DNA of 64,000 bases, taken from the NCBI GenBank assembly GCA_050299335.1, contig JBNKVT010000002.1, forward strand, positions 33,629-97,628. The letters run 5' to 3'. Positions 27,031 through 35,419 of this stretch are shown here, in pieces (the stretch's first letter is position 1; each line of letters opens with the position of its first letter). The translations under genes and the position numbers were made by a program. The notes beneath the pieces were generated by a model. That model had not been told where the DNA came from and ran no database searches. It saw only the letters and a list, made by a program, of their open reading frames with translations. The stretch comes from JBNKVT01 sp050299335 (lineage in GTDB: Bacteria; Pseudomonadota; Alphaproteobacteria; Rhodobacterales; Rhodobacteraceae).

Positions 27031-28065
27031 CTACTGGCTGTCGAAGAGGTCGTCCGAGTGCCTCGCAGGTGCGGCAATCCCCAGATGCCGCCAGGCCTTC
27101 GCCGCCAGCATCCGCCCACGCGGGGTCCTCTGGATGAGGCCCTGTTGCAGCAGGAACGGCTCGATCACCTCCTCGATGGCGTCCCGCGCCTCTGAAAGCG
27201 CCGCCGCGATCGTCTCCACCCCCACCGGGCCACCGCCATAATTCTCGGCGAGCAGCCGCAGATAGCGCCTGTCCGCCCCGTCGAGCCCGAGATCGTCGAC
27301 CGCCAGCCGCGTCAGCGCCCTGTCGGCAATCTCGGCTGTCACCCTGCCGTCGCCCTCGACAATGGCAAAATCCACCACCCGACGAAGCAGCCGCCCGGCG
27401 ATCCTCGGCGTGCCCCGGGCACGGCGGGCGATCTCATGGGCGCCGTCGGGGGTGGCGGCGGCATCGAGCAGCCGCGCGGCGCGTTCGACAATCTCGACCA
27501 GTTCGCCCACCTCGTAGAATTCCAGACGCGTCGGGATGCCGAAACGATCGCGGAGCGGGGTGGTGAGAAGGCCCAGCCGCGTTGTCGCCCCGACCAGGGT
27601 GAAAGGCTGCAGATCGATGCGGACAGTACGCGCCGCGGGGCCTTCACCGATGACGAGGTCGAGGGCGAAATCCTCGAGCGCAGGGTAGAGCACCTCCTCG
27701 ACGGCCGGATTCATGCGATGGATCTCGTCGATGAACAACACGTCCCGTGCATCGAGATTGGTCAGGATCGCCGCAAGATCGCCGGCCCTGGCCAGTACCG
27801 GGCCGGAGGTCATGCGGAAATTCACCCCCAGTTCGCGGGCCATGATCTGGGCGAGCGTCGTCTTGCCCAGCCCCGGAGGCCCGTAGAAAAGCGTGTGGTC
27901 CATGGCCTGACCACGGGTCTTCGCACTCTCGATGAAGACGGCCAGGTTGGCACGGGCCTCGCGCTGGCCGATGAATTCGGCCAGGGTCTGGGGCCTGAGC
28001 GCCCGGTCGGCATCCTCGGGACGGGGAGCGGGGCGTAGGGTCGGGTCGGGCGCGTCCATGCTCAT
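27031..28065 (-). CDS. ruvB: Holliday junction branch migration ATPase RuvB
   Basis: 344 residues. AAA+ motifs: Walker [17 protein letters not shown] near residue 60, Walker [13 protein letters not shown], sensor 1 [10 protein letters not shown], Arg finger PLRDRFGI. The winged helix and C-terminal RTPRGR follow. It forms the hexameric motor that drives branch migration with RuvA. The start ATG at 28065 overlaps the ruvA stop by 4 bp. It is the third gene of the ruvC-ruvA-ruvB-ybgC operon. Confidence 0.97.
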   Translation of the reverse strand: MSMDAPDPTLRPAPRPEDADRALRPQTLAEFIGQREARANLAVFIESAKTRGQAMDHTLFYGPPGLGKTTLAQIMARELGVNFRMTSGPVLARAGDLAAILTNLDARDVLFIDEIHRMNPAVEEVLYPALEDFALDLVIGEGPAARTVRIDLQPFTLVGATTRLGLLTTPLRDRFGIPTRLEFYEVGELVEIVERAARLLDAAATPDGAHEIARRARGTPRIAGRLLRRVVDFAIVEGDGRVTAEIADRALTRLAVDDLGLDGADRRYLRLLAENYGGGPVGVETIAAALSEARDAIEEVIEPFLLQQGLIQRTPRGRMLAAKAWRHLGIAAPARHSDDLFDSQ

Positions 28066-28739
28066 CCCTTCGGAGCCAGGTTTTTCAGCGCCAGCCGGAT
28101 CAGGTCCCCTGCCCCGGTACCCTCCGCTTCGCCTGCGGCCTCGGCGACGGCGGCTGCGGCATCGCCATGGGCGTAGCCGAGATTGACGAGAGCGGACAGA
28201 GCATCCGCCTGGGCGCCGGCGTCGAAGCCGGAGAGGCGGGCCGTCTCAGCCTCCGGCTGAGCCTGCGGCTTCGCCGCAGGGGTTTCGGGCTTGCCCGAAA
28301 CCACGGCCCGCTGGCTACCACCGGCACCCATCGCCATGACGGCATGGGCCTTGTTCTGAAGCTCCATGACCACCCGCTGCGCCAGTTTCGGCCCCACGCC
28401 CGGCGCGGCGCGGATGGCCGCGACATCGCCCAGCGCCAGGGCTCGGCTCACGCCTTCGGCCCCGATCGTGCCGAGGATCGCCAGCGCCGCCTTGGCCCCG
28501 ACCCCCTGCACCGAGGTCAAGAGCCGGTGCCATTCCTTTTCGGCAAGCGTGAGAAACCCGATGAGTTGCAAAAGATCCTCGCGGACGACGAGTTCGGTGA
28601 AAAGCGCCACATGCCCTTCGCCGGGCAGGGCGGCAAGGGTGCGTTCCGAGCAAAAGACCAGGTAGCCGACCCCACCGGTGTCGATCAGCAGATGGTCGTC
28701 GCCCTTGTACTCGATCCGGCCTGAAATCTTGCCGATCAC
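28062..28739 (-). CDS. ruvA: Holliday junction DNA helicase subunit RuvA
   Basis: 225 residues from the GTG at 28739 ([28 protein letters not shown]), which overlaps the ruvC stop in a GTGA. The OB fold, helix-hairpin-helix motifs ([13 protein letters not shown] and [16 protein letters not shown]) and C-terminal three-helix domain ([19 protein letters not shown]) are all present. An Ala/Pro/Gln-rich linker of about 30 residues makes it slightly longer than E. coli RuvA (203). It holds the junction in a square-planar form for RuvB and RuvC. Confidence 0.96.
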   Translation of the reverse strand: MIGKISGRIEYKGDDHLLIDTGGVGYLVFCSERTLAALPGEGHVALFTELVVREDLLQLIGFLTLAEKEWHRLLTSVQGVGAKAALAILGTIGAEGVSRALALGDVAAIRAAPGVGPKLAQRVVMELQNKAHAVMAMGAGGSQRAVVSGKPETPAAKPQAQPEAETARLSGFDAGAQADALSALVNLGYAHGDAAAAVAEAAGEAEGTGAGDLIRLALKNLAPKG

Positions 28740-29242
28740 GCCCCGGCCCTCGCCAGTGCGAGATCGAGTTTGCCTGCGAACTGCGCGTGATGTGCATGGC
28801 AAAGCGCGATCGCCAGCGCGTCGGCGGCATCGGCCCCGGCCAGCTTCACGCCGGGAAGCTGCAGTTTCACCATATGCTCGACCTGATGCTTTTCGGCATG
28901 GCCTACCCCGACCACCACCTTCTTCACCGCGTTCGGGGCGTATTCCGCCACCGCCAGCCCCGCCCGCGCCGGGACCAGCATGGCGATCCCCCGCGCCTGG
29001 CCGAGTTTCAGCGTGCCGACGGCATCCTTGTTGACGAAGGTCTGTTCGACCGCCGCCGTCTCGGGCGCGAAGCGGGCGACGACATCGGTCAGCTGTTCGA
29101 AGAGCGAAAAGAGCCGTTCGGCGAGGTCGCTGCCTTCGCCGGTGCACACACCGTTGCCGACATGGGTCACCCGTGTCCCCGCAACATCCACGATCCCCCA
29201 GCCCATGCGCCTCAGCCCCGGGTCGATGCCTATGACACGCAT
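28736..29242 (-). CDS. ruvC: Crossover junction endodeoxyribonuclease RuvC
   Basis: 168 residues with the RNase H-like acidic residues in place: Asp7 in [16 protein letters not shown], Glu in [11 protein letters not shown], and the C-terminal Asp pair in [15 protein letters not shown]. It resolves Holliday junctions as a dimer. It is the first gene of the ruvCAB-ybgC operon. The start is the ATG at 29242. About 80 bp separate it from the end of the LuxR-family gene. Confidence 0.96.
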   Translation of the reverse strand: MRVIGIDPGLRRMGWGIVDVAGTRVTHVGNGVCTGEGSDLAERLFSLFEQLTDVVARFAPETAAVEQTFVNKDAVGTLKLGQARGIAMLVPARAGLAVAEYAPNAVKKVVVGVGHAEKHQVEHMVKLQLPGVKLAGADAADALAIALCHAHHAQFAGKLDLALARAGA

Positions 29243-29321
29243 CCGCCTGCTCCGCCCTAAATCTTCTCGTTAACCCTGCCTTAGCACAAAAAGAGAACAC
29301 GCGCCAAGCGCGAAGCACCCA

Positions 29322-30056
29322 TCACGGTGCGATCTCGCCCGACAGGATCGCGCGGGCCACAGCCTGCTCGCGGGTCCGCGCCCCAAGCTTGGCCCGTGCG
29401 TTGCGGATATAGAGGTTCACCGCCGCCTCCGACAGGTCCAGCCGGTTGGCGATCATCGCCACCCTGAGCCCCGCGCTCAGCCAGAGAAGACATTCGCGCT
29501 CGCGGGGGCTGAGGCGGGCGGTGGAGCCCTGCGCCTCGATACGTCCCAGCGCGGCAATGCGTTCGAAGGCGAGGAGCGCGGCCAGATGCACCTGGGCACC
29601 ATGGTCGGCGCAGAAACGCTCAAACTCGCTTTCGTCGGCATCGCTTCCGATCACCCAGCCGCCGAATTCGCCCTGATCGCGGGTCCTGACGGGAATTCCG
29701 AGACAGCTTTTCACGCCCTGCGCCGCCGCCAGTTCCAGAAAGTCCCGCTGCCGGCCCCTGGCGCCAGGAAACCGGTCGGGGTCGGTGAGAATGGTCTCGG
29801 CGGCAAGACTTCGGCAGCGAATGGCGAGAAACGGATCGTTATCCAGCATCCTTGTGCGGTAGGTCTCCGAAAACTCCTGGTTCAGGTTGGAATGAAAACG
29901 GCTCGAAACCTTGCCGTGATGGGTTTCGGTCGCCATCGTCAGGGTGCAGAAGGGCAAGCCGAGATCGGCCACATGGGACGCCAGAGATGCCCAGACCGTT
30001 TCAGCATCGCCGCGTGTTTCGAGACCTTCGGTGAAACTCTGCAGCCTCTTGTGCAT
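29322..30056 (-). CDS. LuxR-family transcriptional regulator (orphan)
   Basis: 244 residues from the ATG at 30056. The N-terminal 165 residues resemble an autoinducer-binding domain, though weakly conserved: FCTLTMATE, FLAIRCRSLAAETI, LGIPVRTRDQGEFGGWVIGSD. The C-terminal helix-turn-helix is LSPRERECLLWLSAGLRVAMIANRLDLSEAAVNLYIRNARAKLGA, split by the usual GerE/LuxR landmarks. No luxI-type synthase gene occurs in the window, so it is a LuxR solo. It stands alone, divergent from an outer-membrane protein gene 112 bp away, which it might regulate. Confidence 0.82.
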   Translation of the reverse strand: MHKRLQSFTEGLETRGDAETVWASLASHVADLGLPFCTLTMATETHHGKVSSRFHSNLNQEFSETYRTRMLDNDPFLAIRCRSLAAETILTDPDRFPGARGRQRDFLELAAAQGVKSCLGIPVRTRDQGEFGGWVIGSDADESEFERFCADHGAQVHLAALLAFERIAALGRIEAQGSTARLSPRERECLLWLSAGLRVAMIANRLDLSEAAVNLYIRNARAKLGARTREQAVARAILSGEIAP

Positions 30057-30168
30057 TTCGCCAGCCAACCCTCAGCAGACCCGGGAAACAATATAGCAAA
30101 ACCGTCATATTGCGACCAGAGGCCGGCTTGCCGCTCCTTTCGGAGAGCGACTGGCAAGGGAGGATGGC

Positions 30169-30786
30169 ATGCGCAGCGCTTGGATTCGGAGGATGGCGGC
30201 AGGTCTCGTCATGGCGATTGCGCCATTGGCGCCAGGGGCCAGTGCCCAGACGGCGGAAATCCCGTCAGCGCGAGACTGGTCCGGTGCCTATGCGGGGCTG
30301 CAGGCCGGGGTTACGAGCGTGACGACGCGCTCCGACGGGTCCGGAGGTTCTACCGTAGAGAATTCCGGCGAGGGGCTGAGTTTCGGGCTCCATGGCGGGT
30401 TCGATCATGACTTCGGAACCCTGGTTCTTGGTGCCGCCCTGCAGACGGATTTTGGTGATCTGGCCTATGATCAACTGCCGCCTGGCAACGCAATAGACCG
30501 GCAGATGCTGTTGAAGCTGCGTGCCGGGGCCGGGTTCGAGCGGGTGCTGGTCTACGGGCTCGCCGGGGCGGCCTGGGCGCATCTATCGACTTCGGCGGAT
30601 AGCGGGGCGACGATGAGCGGTGTGGTTTACGGGATCGGGATGGAATACCGCCTGACCGGGCAACTGACGGCTGGGGCGGAACTGCGCGAGCATCACCTGA
30701 CATCGATCGATGCCGACACGATCGTCACCTCCGATCCGGTGACTGATATCCGGGTGCTTGAGCTGCGGACGAGCTATCGGTTCTGA
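30169..30786 (+). CDS. Outer-membrane beta-barrel protein (Omp25/opacity type)
   Basis: 205 residues with a signal peptide ending ASAQT near residue 27. DWSGAYAGLQAGV at the mature N-terminus is the typical opening of small alphaproteobacterial porin-like barrels. GFDHDFGTLVLGAALQTDFGD, LRAGAGFERVLVYGLAGAAW and GIGMEYRLTGQLTAGAELR alternate like beta-strands. The protein ends ...ELRTSYRF, with a terminal Phe as outer-membrane insertion requires. An eight-stranded barrel is likely. A perfect hairpin follows 39 bp after the stop codon. Confidence 0.85.
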   Translation: MRSAWIRRMAAGLVMAIAPLAPGASAQTAEIPSARDWSGAYAGLQAGVTSVTTRSDGSGGSTVENSGEGLSFGLHGGFDHDFGTLVLGAALQTDFGDLAYDQLPPGNAIDRQMLLKLRAGAGFERVLVYGLAGAAWAHLSTSADSGATMSGVVYGIGMEYRLTGQLTAGAELREHHLTSIDADTIVTSDPVTDIRVLELRTSYRF

Positions 30787-30825
30787 GGCGGCAGGGATCG
30801 CAGCCGTGCGCGCCCGTTCGCCGCT

Positions 30826-30850
30826 GGAAACGGTCCACTGGACCGTTTCC
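30826..30850. terminator. Perfect palindromic hairpin between convergent genes (family H, copy 1)
   Basis: GGAAACGGTCCA (30826-30837) and TGGACCGTTTCC (30839-30850) are exact complements around one base. The element lies between the outer-membrane gene (+) and soxF (-) and can end both. A second copy at 63951-63973 carries a compensated G-C to C-G change in the stem, and the surrounding 15-20 bp are also similar. Confidence 0.75.
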
Positions 30851-30859
30851 GGACGTGGC

Positions 30860-32122
30860 TCACCCAAAAATATCCGACGTGATACTGTCGTACCAGCCGA
30901 GGGATTCCTCATAGGTCGCCTTGCGGGTATCGGCATCCTCGCCGACCTGGCTGACAAAACCCTCGATGCTGGCGATCTTCTCTTCCGTCGCCTCATAGGA
31001 AGCTCCCACCTTCACCCCGTCATCGGTGCCGATCAGCGACCAGCAGGTGTTGGTGAACCGTGCGGGGAATTCCCGCGATCCGGTCAGTGCCGCCCGGATT
31101 GCCATCGCCGCCACCTTCGCCTGGCTGTTGGCCGAGAACCCCGATTTCGGCATGTCCCCCTGGGCCGAGGCATCCCCCAGCACATGGATATTCTCGTCCA
31201 CCCGGCTTTGCATCGTCGCAGGTACCACCGGGGCCCAGTTGCCGTCGGTCACCCCGGCGATCTCGGCGATCCGCCCGGACTTCATCGCCGGGATCACGTT
31301 GACCACATCGGCCCTGGTCACCTCACCGCCGACCGTCACTTCCATCGTCTCGGGGTTCACGCTTTCGACAGGCCCGGTGAAATCGGCGCTCAGCCAGTCG
31401 ATCATGCCGGGATAGAGCCGGTTCCAGCCATCCTCGAACAGCCCCTGCTTGGAAAACTTGTCCTTCGGATCGAAAATCAGGATCTTCGCCGTCGGGTTGG
31501 ACTGCGACAGGACATGCGCCACCATCGAAACCCGCTCGTAAGGTCCGGGCGGGCAGCGATAGGGGTTGGGCGGGGCGACCATCACGAAGGTCCCGCCCTC
31601 GGGCATCGCCTCGACCTGGGCTTTCAACAACTCGGTCTGCGAGCCGGCCTTGAACGCGTGCGGCATCTTGTTCTGCGCCGACAGGTCCCAGCCCGGCACC
31701 GCCCCTTCGACGAAATCGATCCCCGGCGACAGCACCAGCCGGTCATAGGGAACCGAAGCCCCGCCCGCCAGCGTCACCGTTTTTACGTCCCTGTCCACGC
31801 CCACCGCCCAGTCATGGATGACATTGATCCCGTAATCCGAGGCCAGCGTCCCATAGGAATGCGCCAGCGATGAGAGGTCGCGGAAGCCGCCGAGATAGAG
31901 ATTGGAGAAAAAGCAGGTGTAATAGACCCGCGTCGGTTCGATCAGCGTGACGTCGATGGCGCCCTCGCTGTCCCTGGCCATATAGCGCGCCGCCGTCGCC
32001 CCGCCAGCGCCGCCGCCGACAACGACCACCTTCGGACGTGCCTGGCCCAGAACGACCGGGGCGCTCAACGCCGCCCCCGCGGCCACCCCGGTTCCGATAA
32101 ATCCGCGTCTGTTCATGGACAT
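30860..32122 (-). CDS. soxF: Sulfide dehydrogenase flavoprotein (SoxF/FccB type)
   Basis: 420 residues with a Tat signal (MSMNRRGFIGTGVAAGAAL). FAD-binding VVVVGGGAGGATAARYMAR follows. Redox-active Cys residues are placed as in flavocytochrome c sulfide dehydrogenase: YTCFFSNLY near residue 70 and PYRCPPGPYE near residue 190. LGDASAQGDMPKSGFSANSQ is the second FAD motif, and NTCWSLIGTDDGVKVGASYEA the C-terminal flavin-binding domain. It oxidises sulfide in the periplasm and passes electrons to the SoxE cytochrome encoded 30 bp upstream. Last gene of soxYZEF. Confidence 0.9.
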   Translation of the reverse strand: MSMNRRGFIGTGVAAGAALSAPVVLGQARPKVVVVGGGAGGATAARYMARDSEGAIDVTLIEPTRVYYTCFFSNLYLGGFRDLSSLAHSYGTLASDYGINVIHDWAVGVDRDVKTVTLAGGASVPYDRLVLSPGIDFVEGAVPGWDLSAQNKMPHAFKAGSQTELLKAQVEAMPEGGTFVMVAPPNPYRCPPGPYERVSMVAHVLSQSNPTAKILIFDPKDKFSKQGLFEDGWNRLYPGMIDWLSADFTGPVESVNPETMEVTVGGEVTRADVVNVIPAMKSGRIAEIAGVTDGNWAPVVPATMQSRVDENIHVLGDASAQGDMPKSGFSANSQAKVAAMAIRAALTGSREFPARFTNTCWSLIGTDDGVKVGASYEATEEKIASIEGFVSQVGEDADTRKATYEESLGWYDSITSDIFG

Positions 32123-32152
32123 GTCACGCCCCCCCGTTTGTTGGATATGGTT

Positions 32153-32521
32153 CTATTCTGCGTCCCGCGTCGCGAAATAAGCCGCAAGCGAGGCAATATC
32201 CTCGTCGCTCAGACGCCCGGCTATGGTCTGCATGACCGGGTTCTCGCGTTCCTTGTTCCTGTACGATAGCAGCAGGACCGCGAATTGCTCGACCGGAAGT
32301 CCGGTAATCTCCGGCACCCCGCCCGAAGGATCGGCATCCGGCTTGTGACAGGTGACGCATTCGCCCGACAGGTATTCGCCGAGCTCGGCATCGCCAATCG
32401 AAAGTATCAACTCGCGAAACGCGCTGTCATGATCGGCAAGCGCGGGAGTGGCCAGTAGTACAGAGCAGACCAGCGCCCTATACCACCTCGACCCTGCTTG
32501 TCTCCACGTAGGTATCGCCAT
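32153..32521 (-). CDS. soxE: c-type cytochrome subunit (SoxE/FccA type)
   Basis: 122 residues from the ATG at 32521, which has GGGAGG upstream and lies inside the end of soxZ (44-bp overlap in another frame). A signal peptide ends ATPALA near residue 29. One haem site CVTCHKPD is present, with the axial Met probably in ENPVMQTIAG. DEDIASLAAYFATRDAE is the usual C-terminal helix of class I cytochrome c. It is expected to take electrons from SoxF. Gene order and length fit SoxE or the monohaem subunit of flavocytochrome c. Confidence 0.83.
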   Translation of the reverse strand: MAIPTWRQAGSRWYRALVCSVLLATPALADHDSAFRELILSIGDAELGEYLSGECVTCHKPDADPSGGVPEITGLPVEQFAVLLLSYRNKERENPVMQTIAGRLSDEDIASLAAYFATRDAE

Positions 32522-32804
32522 CCTCGTCCTCCCAGACAAACCGAAACTCCCCTGTTCTCGGGACGATAGCATCAAACACGAAATAGGGATTCGATGCTAT
32601 GGAGGGGTTGATGTCGATGCGCAGCACGTCCTGCCCCTCGAAGCTCGCCGTGAAGCGGAAAATGATATGGCGCGGGATCACCGCACCATCGGGGCCCTCG
32701 CGCTCGCCGTTATGCATCGGGTGCGAGATCAGGGACTTGATCCGGATCACCTCACCGGGCCGGGCCGTCTTCGGCAGTCTCAGGCGCGGGGTCACGTTCT
32801 GCAT
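32478..32804 (-). CDS. soxZ: Sulfur-oxidation carrier protein SoxZ
   Basis: 108 residues from the ATG at 32804 (MQNVTPRLRLPKTARPGEVI); the long upstream extension of the frame overlaps soxY and is noise. IRIKSLISHPMHNGER and FRFTASFEGQDVLRIDINPSIASNPYFVFDA match SoxZ, an immunoglobulin-like partner of SoxY. EFRFVWEDEDGDTY is near the end. SoxYZ carries sulfur intermediates covalently on the SoxY cysteine in the periplasm. SoxZ has no signal and is exported as a complex with SoxY via Tat. Confidence 0.9.
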   Translation of the reverse strand: MQNVTPRLRLPKTARPGEVIRIKSLISHPMHNGEREGPDGAVIPRHIIFRFTASFEGQDVLRIDINPSIASNPYFVFDAIVPRTGEFRFVWEDEDGDTYVETSRVEVV

Positions 32805-32814
32805 ATCGTCCCCC

Positions 32815-33231
32815 TCACGCGCAGCCGCCGACGGTGACCATGACGCGGCGGATATGCTGGCGGTAGCTGCCATCCTCCATCCGCGCCAGCACCACCAGTT
32901 CCTGTGACCCCGCCAGCCGGATATTGGTCTCCACCCGCCGCGAGCCCGCCAGCGGCCCGAAATGGAAGGTGGCAATCTCGGCATAGGGGTTGATATCGGA
33001 AATCAGCGCGATCGCCGCTGCACCCTCGCATTCGACCACCACCGGCACCTTGCCACCGTTTTCCACAAGATCATCGACGTCCAGCACGATCCCGTCCGCC
33101 GCGACCGCCGCCCCACCCGTGAAGGCCGCAATGGCGTCTTCCGTCCGCGCCTCCAGCGCCCTGACAGGCAGCGCAGCACTCAGCCCCATGGCCGAGGTCA
33201 GAGCCATCATCTCTCGCCTGCCGATGCGCAA
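32815..33231 (-). CDS. soxY: Sulfur carrier protein SoxY
   Basis: 138 residues with a Tat-type signal (MRIGRREMMALTSAMGLSAAL). The Ig-like domain has VPVVVECEGAAAIALISDINP and FHFGPLAGSRRVETNIRLAGSQ. The C-terminus is VTVGGCA: the sulfur-binding Cys is present, but the arm is shorter than the GGCGG of characterised SoxY proteins. It binds substrate sulfur and presents it to Sox enzymes. First gene of the soxYZEF set, 10 bp before soxZ. soxXA, soxB and soxCD are absent from the window. Confidence 0.87.
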   Translation of the reverse strand: MRIGRREMMALTSAMGLSAALPVRALEARTEDAIAAFTGGAAVAADGIVLDVDDLVENGGKVPVVVECEGAAAIALISDINPYAEIATFHFGPLAGSRRVETNIRLAGSQELVVLARMEDGSYRQHIRRVMVTVGGCA

Positions 33232-33702
33232 TCCGCCGCTCCTTTCGCTGGTGCTTCCGGAACCAGCTCTACCGCGATTCTGCCATCCATCCTACCAGAC
33301 TTTCAGAGGCAAGGAGACTAACGTTCCCATGCAAGGCCAGATCGGCGATCCGGTGTATCGTTCACGAAATGACAAGATACCGCGCCATAGTCCGCATCGC
33401 CCCGTTGACACCAGACATGACAGGCCACCCATGACAGGGCCGTGCCCATCGCCCCCGGGTCGATCCCAGGGTTATCGCATATGAAACTGTGGTGTCCTTT
33501 GCGTTCATTTTGCGGGCCTAGATCCTGCACACTCCGGAAACCTGCCCTGCCCTGCCGGGACTTCAAAATGAGGGCAAAGCCCGACCCAGGGTGGGCGCTG
33601 TCCGGGCTTCTCTGCCGACCACTTTATGGCGCAGTCGCTTCCGAGCGGGCCGCTCTCAGCTTGTGTCAGCAACGCGCCCGCCCCTCGGATGGGTCGGGCT
33701 TG

Positions 33703-33728
33703 GCCCGGTGCTGGTCGCACCGTGCGGG
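33703..33728. repeat. Dispersed 26-bp repeat (family Q, copy 1)
   Basis: The segment GCCCGGTGCTGGTCGCACCG plus six further bases recurs inverted at 50855-50880 with about two mismatches. The end of the window (63983-64000) looks like the start of a third copy. Contains the inner palindrome CGGTGC...GCACCG. Confidence 0.6.
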
Positions 33729-33732
33729 TGTG

Positions 33733-33847
33733 GAGCGGGGAGGGATGGGGACGGCGGGGCTATGGATTTGGGGTGGGATTGGGGGTTGGCTCGAATGGAG
33801 GAAACCGAACTTCAGGCGGGTTTCCCGAGACAGGTGACCCAAATGCG
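33733..33847 (+). repeat. 115-bp dispersed repeat (family R, copy A)
   Basis: The stretch from GAGCGGGGAGGGATGGGGAC to GACCCAAATGCG recurs as the reverse complement at 63811-63925 with roughly 93-95 percent identity by eye. Both copies lie between genes. Inside is GAAACCGAAC...GGCGGGTTTC, a partial inverted repeat. It is not a recognisable insertion sequence and has no coding potential. Confidence 0.75.
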
Positions 33848-33950
33848 ATAGCCCCCGGGTCGATCCAGTCATCAAATTCCCCATTTCCCTTTCTGCCCAG
33901 GATGGTTTAGGGAACCCGCGTCCAGAAACCCCCATTGTGGAGAAGTGCAA

Positions 33951-34973
33951 ATGGGTTACCGCATCGTCGTCGCGGGTGCCACGGGCAACGTGGGCCGCGA
34001 AATGCTGAAGATCCTGGCCGAGCGCCAGTTCCCGGTCGATGAGATCGCCGTGCTGGCCTCTCGCCGCTCGCTCGGGACCGAATGCAGCTTTGGCGACAAG
34101 ACCCTGAAGACCGAGGACCTGGACAGCTTCGACTTCACCGGCTGGGACATCGCGCTGTTTGCCATCGGGTCGGATGCGACCAAGAAATATGCGCCGAAGG
34201 CCGCGAAAGCCGGCTGCGTGGTGATCGATAACTCGTCGCTCTACCGCTATGACCCCCAGGTGCCGCTGATCGTGCCGGAGGTGAACCCGGATGCCATCGA
34301 CGGCTACAAGACGAAGAACATCATCGCCAACCCGAATTGCTCCACCGCCCAGATGGTGGTGGCGCTGAAGCCCCTGCATGACCGCGCCAGGATCAAGCGG
34401 GTAGTTGTGTCGACCTACCAGTCGGTCTCGGGCGCCGGCAAGGAAGGCATGGACGAGCTTTGGGACCAGACCAAGGGCATGTATGTGCCGGGTCAGGAGA
34501 AGGATCCGTCCAAGTTCACCAAGCAGATCGCCTTCAACGTCATTCCTCATATCGACGTCTTCATGGAGGACGGCTCGACCAAGGAGGAATGGAAGATGGT
34601 CGCCGAGACCAAGAAGATCGTGGACCCTGCGATCAAGGTCACCGCGACCTGCGTCCGCGTGCCGGTCTTCGTCGGCCATTCGGAGGCCGTGAACATCGAG
34701 TTCGAGGATTTCCTCGACGAGGACGAAGCCCGCGACATCCTGCGCGAGGCCCCCGGCATCATGGTCGTCGACAAACGCGAGGATGGGGGTTACACGACGC
34801 CGGTCGAATGCGTCGGCGACTACGCAACCTTCATCTCCCGCATCCGCCAGGACAGCACCATCGACAACGGTCTGAACCTGTGGTGCGTGTCGGACAACCT
34901 CCGCAAGGGTGCCGCCCTGAACGCGGTTCAGATCGCCGAGTTGCTGGGCCGGCGGGTGCTGCAAAAAGGCTGA
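33951..34973 (+). CDS. asd: Aspartate-semialdehyde dehydrogenase
   Basis: 340 residues from the ATG at 33951, with GGAGAAG upstream. Rossmann motif VVAGATGNVGREMLKIL. Catalytic Cys in NPNCSTAQMVVALKPL; the His of the active site lies in RVPVFVGHSEAVNIEF. It makes aspartate semialdehyde for lysine/diaminopimelate, threonine and methionine synthesis. Single gene with its own terminator 16 bp after the stop. Confidence 0.96.
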   Translation: MGYRIVVAGATGNVGREMLKILAERQFPVDEIAVLASRRSLGTECSFGDKTLKTEDLDSFDFTGWDIALFAIGSDATKKYAPKAAKAGCVVIDNSSLYRYDPQVPLIVPEVNPDAIDGYKTKNIIANPNCSTAQMVVALKPLHDRARIKRVVVSTYQSVSGAGKEGMDELWDQTKGMYVPGQEKDPSKFTKQIAFNVIPHIDVFMEDGSTKEEWKMVAETKKIVDPAIKVTATCVRVPVFVGHSEAVNIEFEDFLDEDEARDILREAPGIMVVDKREDGGYTTPVECVGDYATFISRIRQDSTIDNGLNLWCVSDNLRKGAALNAVQIAELLGRRVLQKG

Positions 34974-34989
34974 GCAGCCATCGGAATGA

Positions 34990-35018
34990 CAAGGCCCGGG
35001 CGCGCTGCCCGGGCCTTG
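34990..35018 (+). terminator. Intrinsic terminator of asd
   Basis: CAAGGCCCGGGC (34990-35001) pairs exactly with GCCCGGGCCTTG (35007-35018) over a 5-nt loop and is followed by TTCGTTTC. The best textbook Rho-independent terminator in the window. Confidence 0.88.
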
Positions 35019-35068
35019 TTCGTTTCAGCGCGTAGGAGAGGTGATTTCACCAGTCGCCCCTCACCAGA

Positions 35069-35419
35069 TCAGAAACAGCGGATTTCGGCCTCGGCCTGGG
35101 CGCGGCGCAGGTCGGCAACGGCGTTCCTGGCCTCCGGTGACGACCGGAAGGCCGCGGTGCGCTCGCCGCGGAGCTGAGTGACCGAGAGCACGGTTTCGGC
35201 CTCCACATAGCGCTCGTAAGGCATGATCGAAGCAATCACGTCGACCGAGCAGGCGCATTGCCTGAGCACCTCGCGGGTCTGGCCATTGGCAGCCATGCAG
35301 CCGAAGACATAATCCGCCCGCGCCTCGGTCGGATAGTCGTTGTTGAAATTGGCGTGCTGCGCCGCCGCCTGAGGCACAGGCAGCAGCAGGGCCATAGCGG
35401 CGAGCGTTCTGACAATCAT
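35069..35419 (-). CDS. Small secreted protein of unknown function
   Basis: 116 residues with a signal peptide (cleavage after AAA near residue 20). Four Cys residues in the mature part (FGCMAAN, QCACSVD, and the penultimate C of EIRCF) suggest two disulfides in the periplasm. The segment YVFGCMAANGQTREVLRQCACSVDVI is split by short helices. No family is recognised. The start ATG at 35419 overlaps the stop of the upstream secreted-protein gene by 4 bp, so the two probably work together. Downstream of the sensor kinase gene and likely in the same regulon. Confidence 0.75.
   Translation of the reverse strand: MIVRTLAAMALLLPVPQAAAQHANFNNDYPTEARADYVFGCMAANGQTREVLRQCACSVDVIASIMPYERYVEAETVLSVTQLRGERTAAFRSSPEARNAVADLRRAQAEAEIRCF

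Larger units (their letters stand above)
33232..33950. other. 719-bp intergenic, repeat-rich region
   Basis: Located between soxY and asd, which diverge. No frame has coding character. It contains a 26-bp element (33703-33728), a 115-bp dispersed repeat (33733-33847), and two direct copies of GCCCCCGGGTCGATCC starting exactly 400 bp apart (33451-33466 and 33851-33866). The soxY promoter should lie near 33240-33330, and the asd promoter and GGAGAAG ribosome site near 33870-33945. Confidence 0.7.

Noticed and set aside
28062..29318. 418-residue RuvA with an N-terminal extension
   Set aside because: The extension is the antisense-like out-of-frame reading of ruvC; the GTG at 28739 gives a standard RuvA.
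30860..33231. A complete Sox thiosulfate-oxidising system
   Set aside because: soxXA, soxB and soxCD are not in the flanking DNA; only soxYZEF can be supported.
33330..33484. A 51-codon frame from an ATG after GGAGAC-like sequence in the soxY-asd gap
   Set aside because: Composition (Pro/Arg/His-rich) and overlap with repeat sequence speak against a gene.
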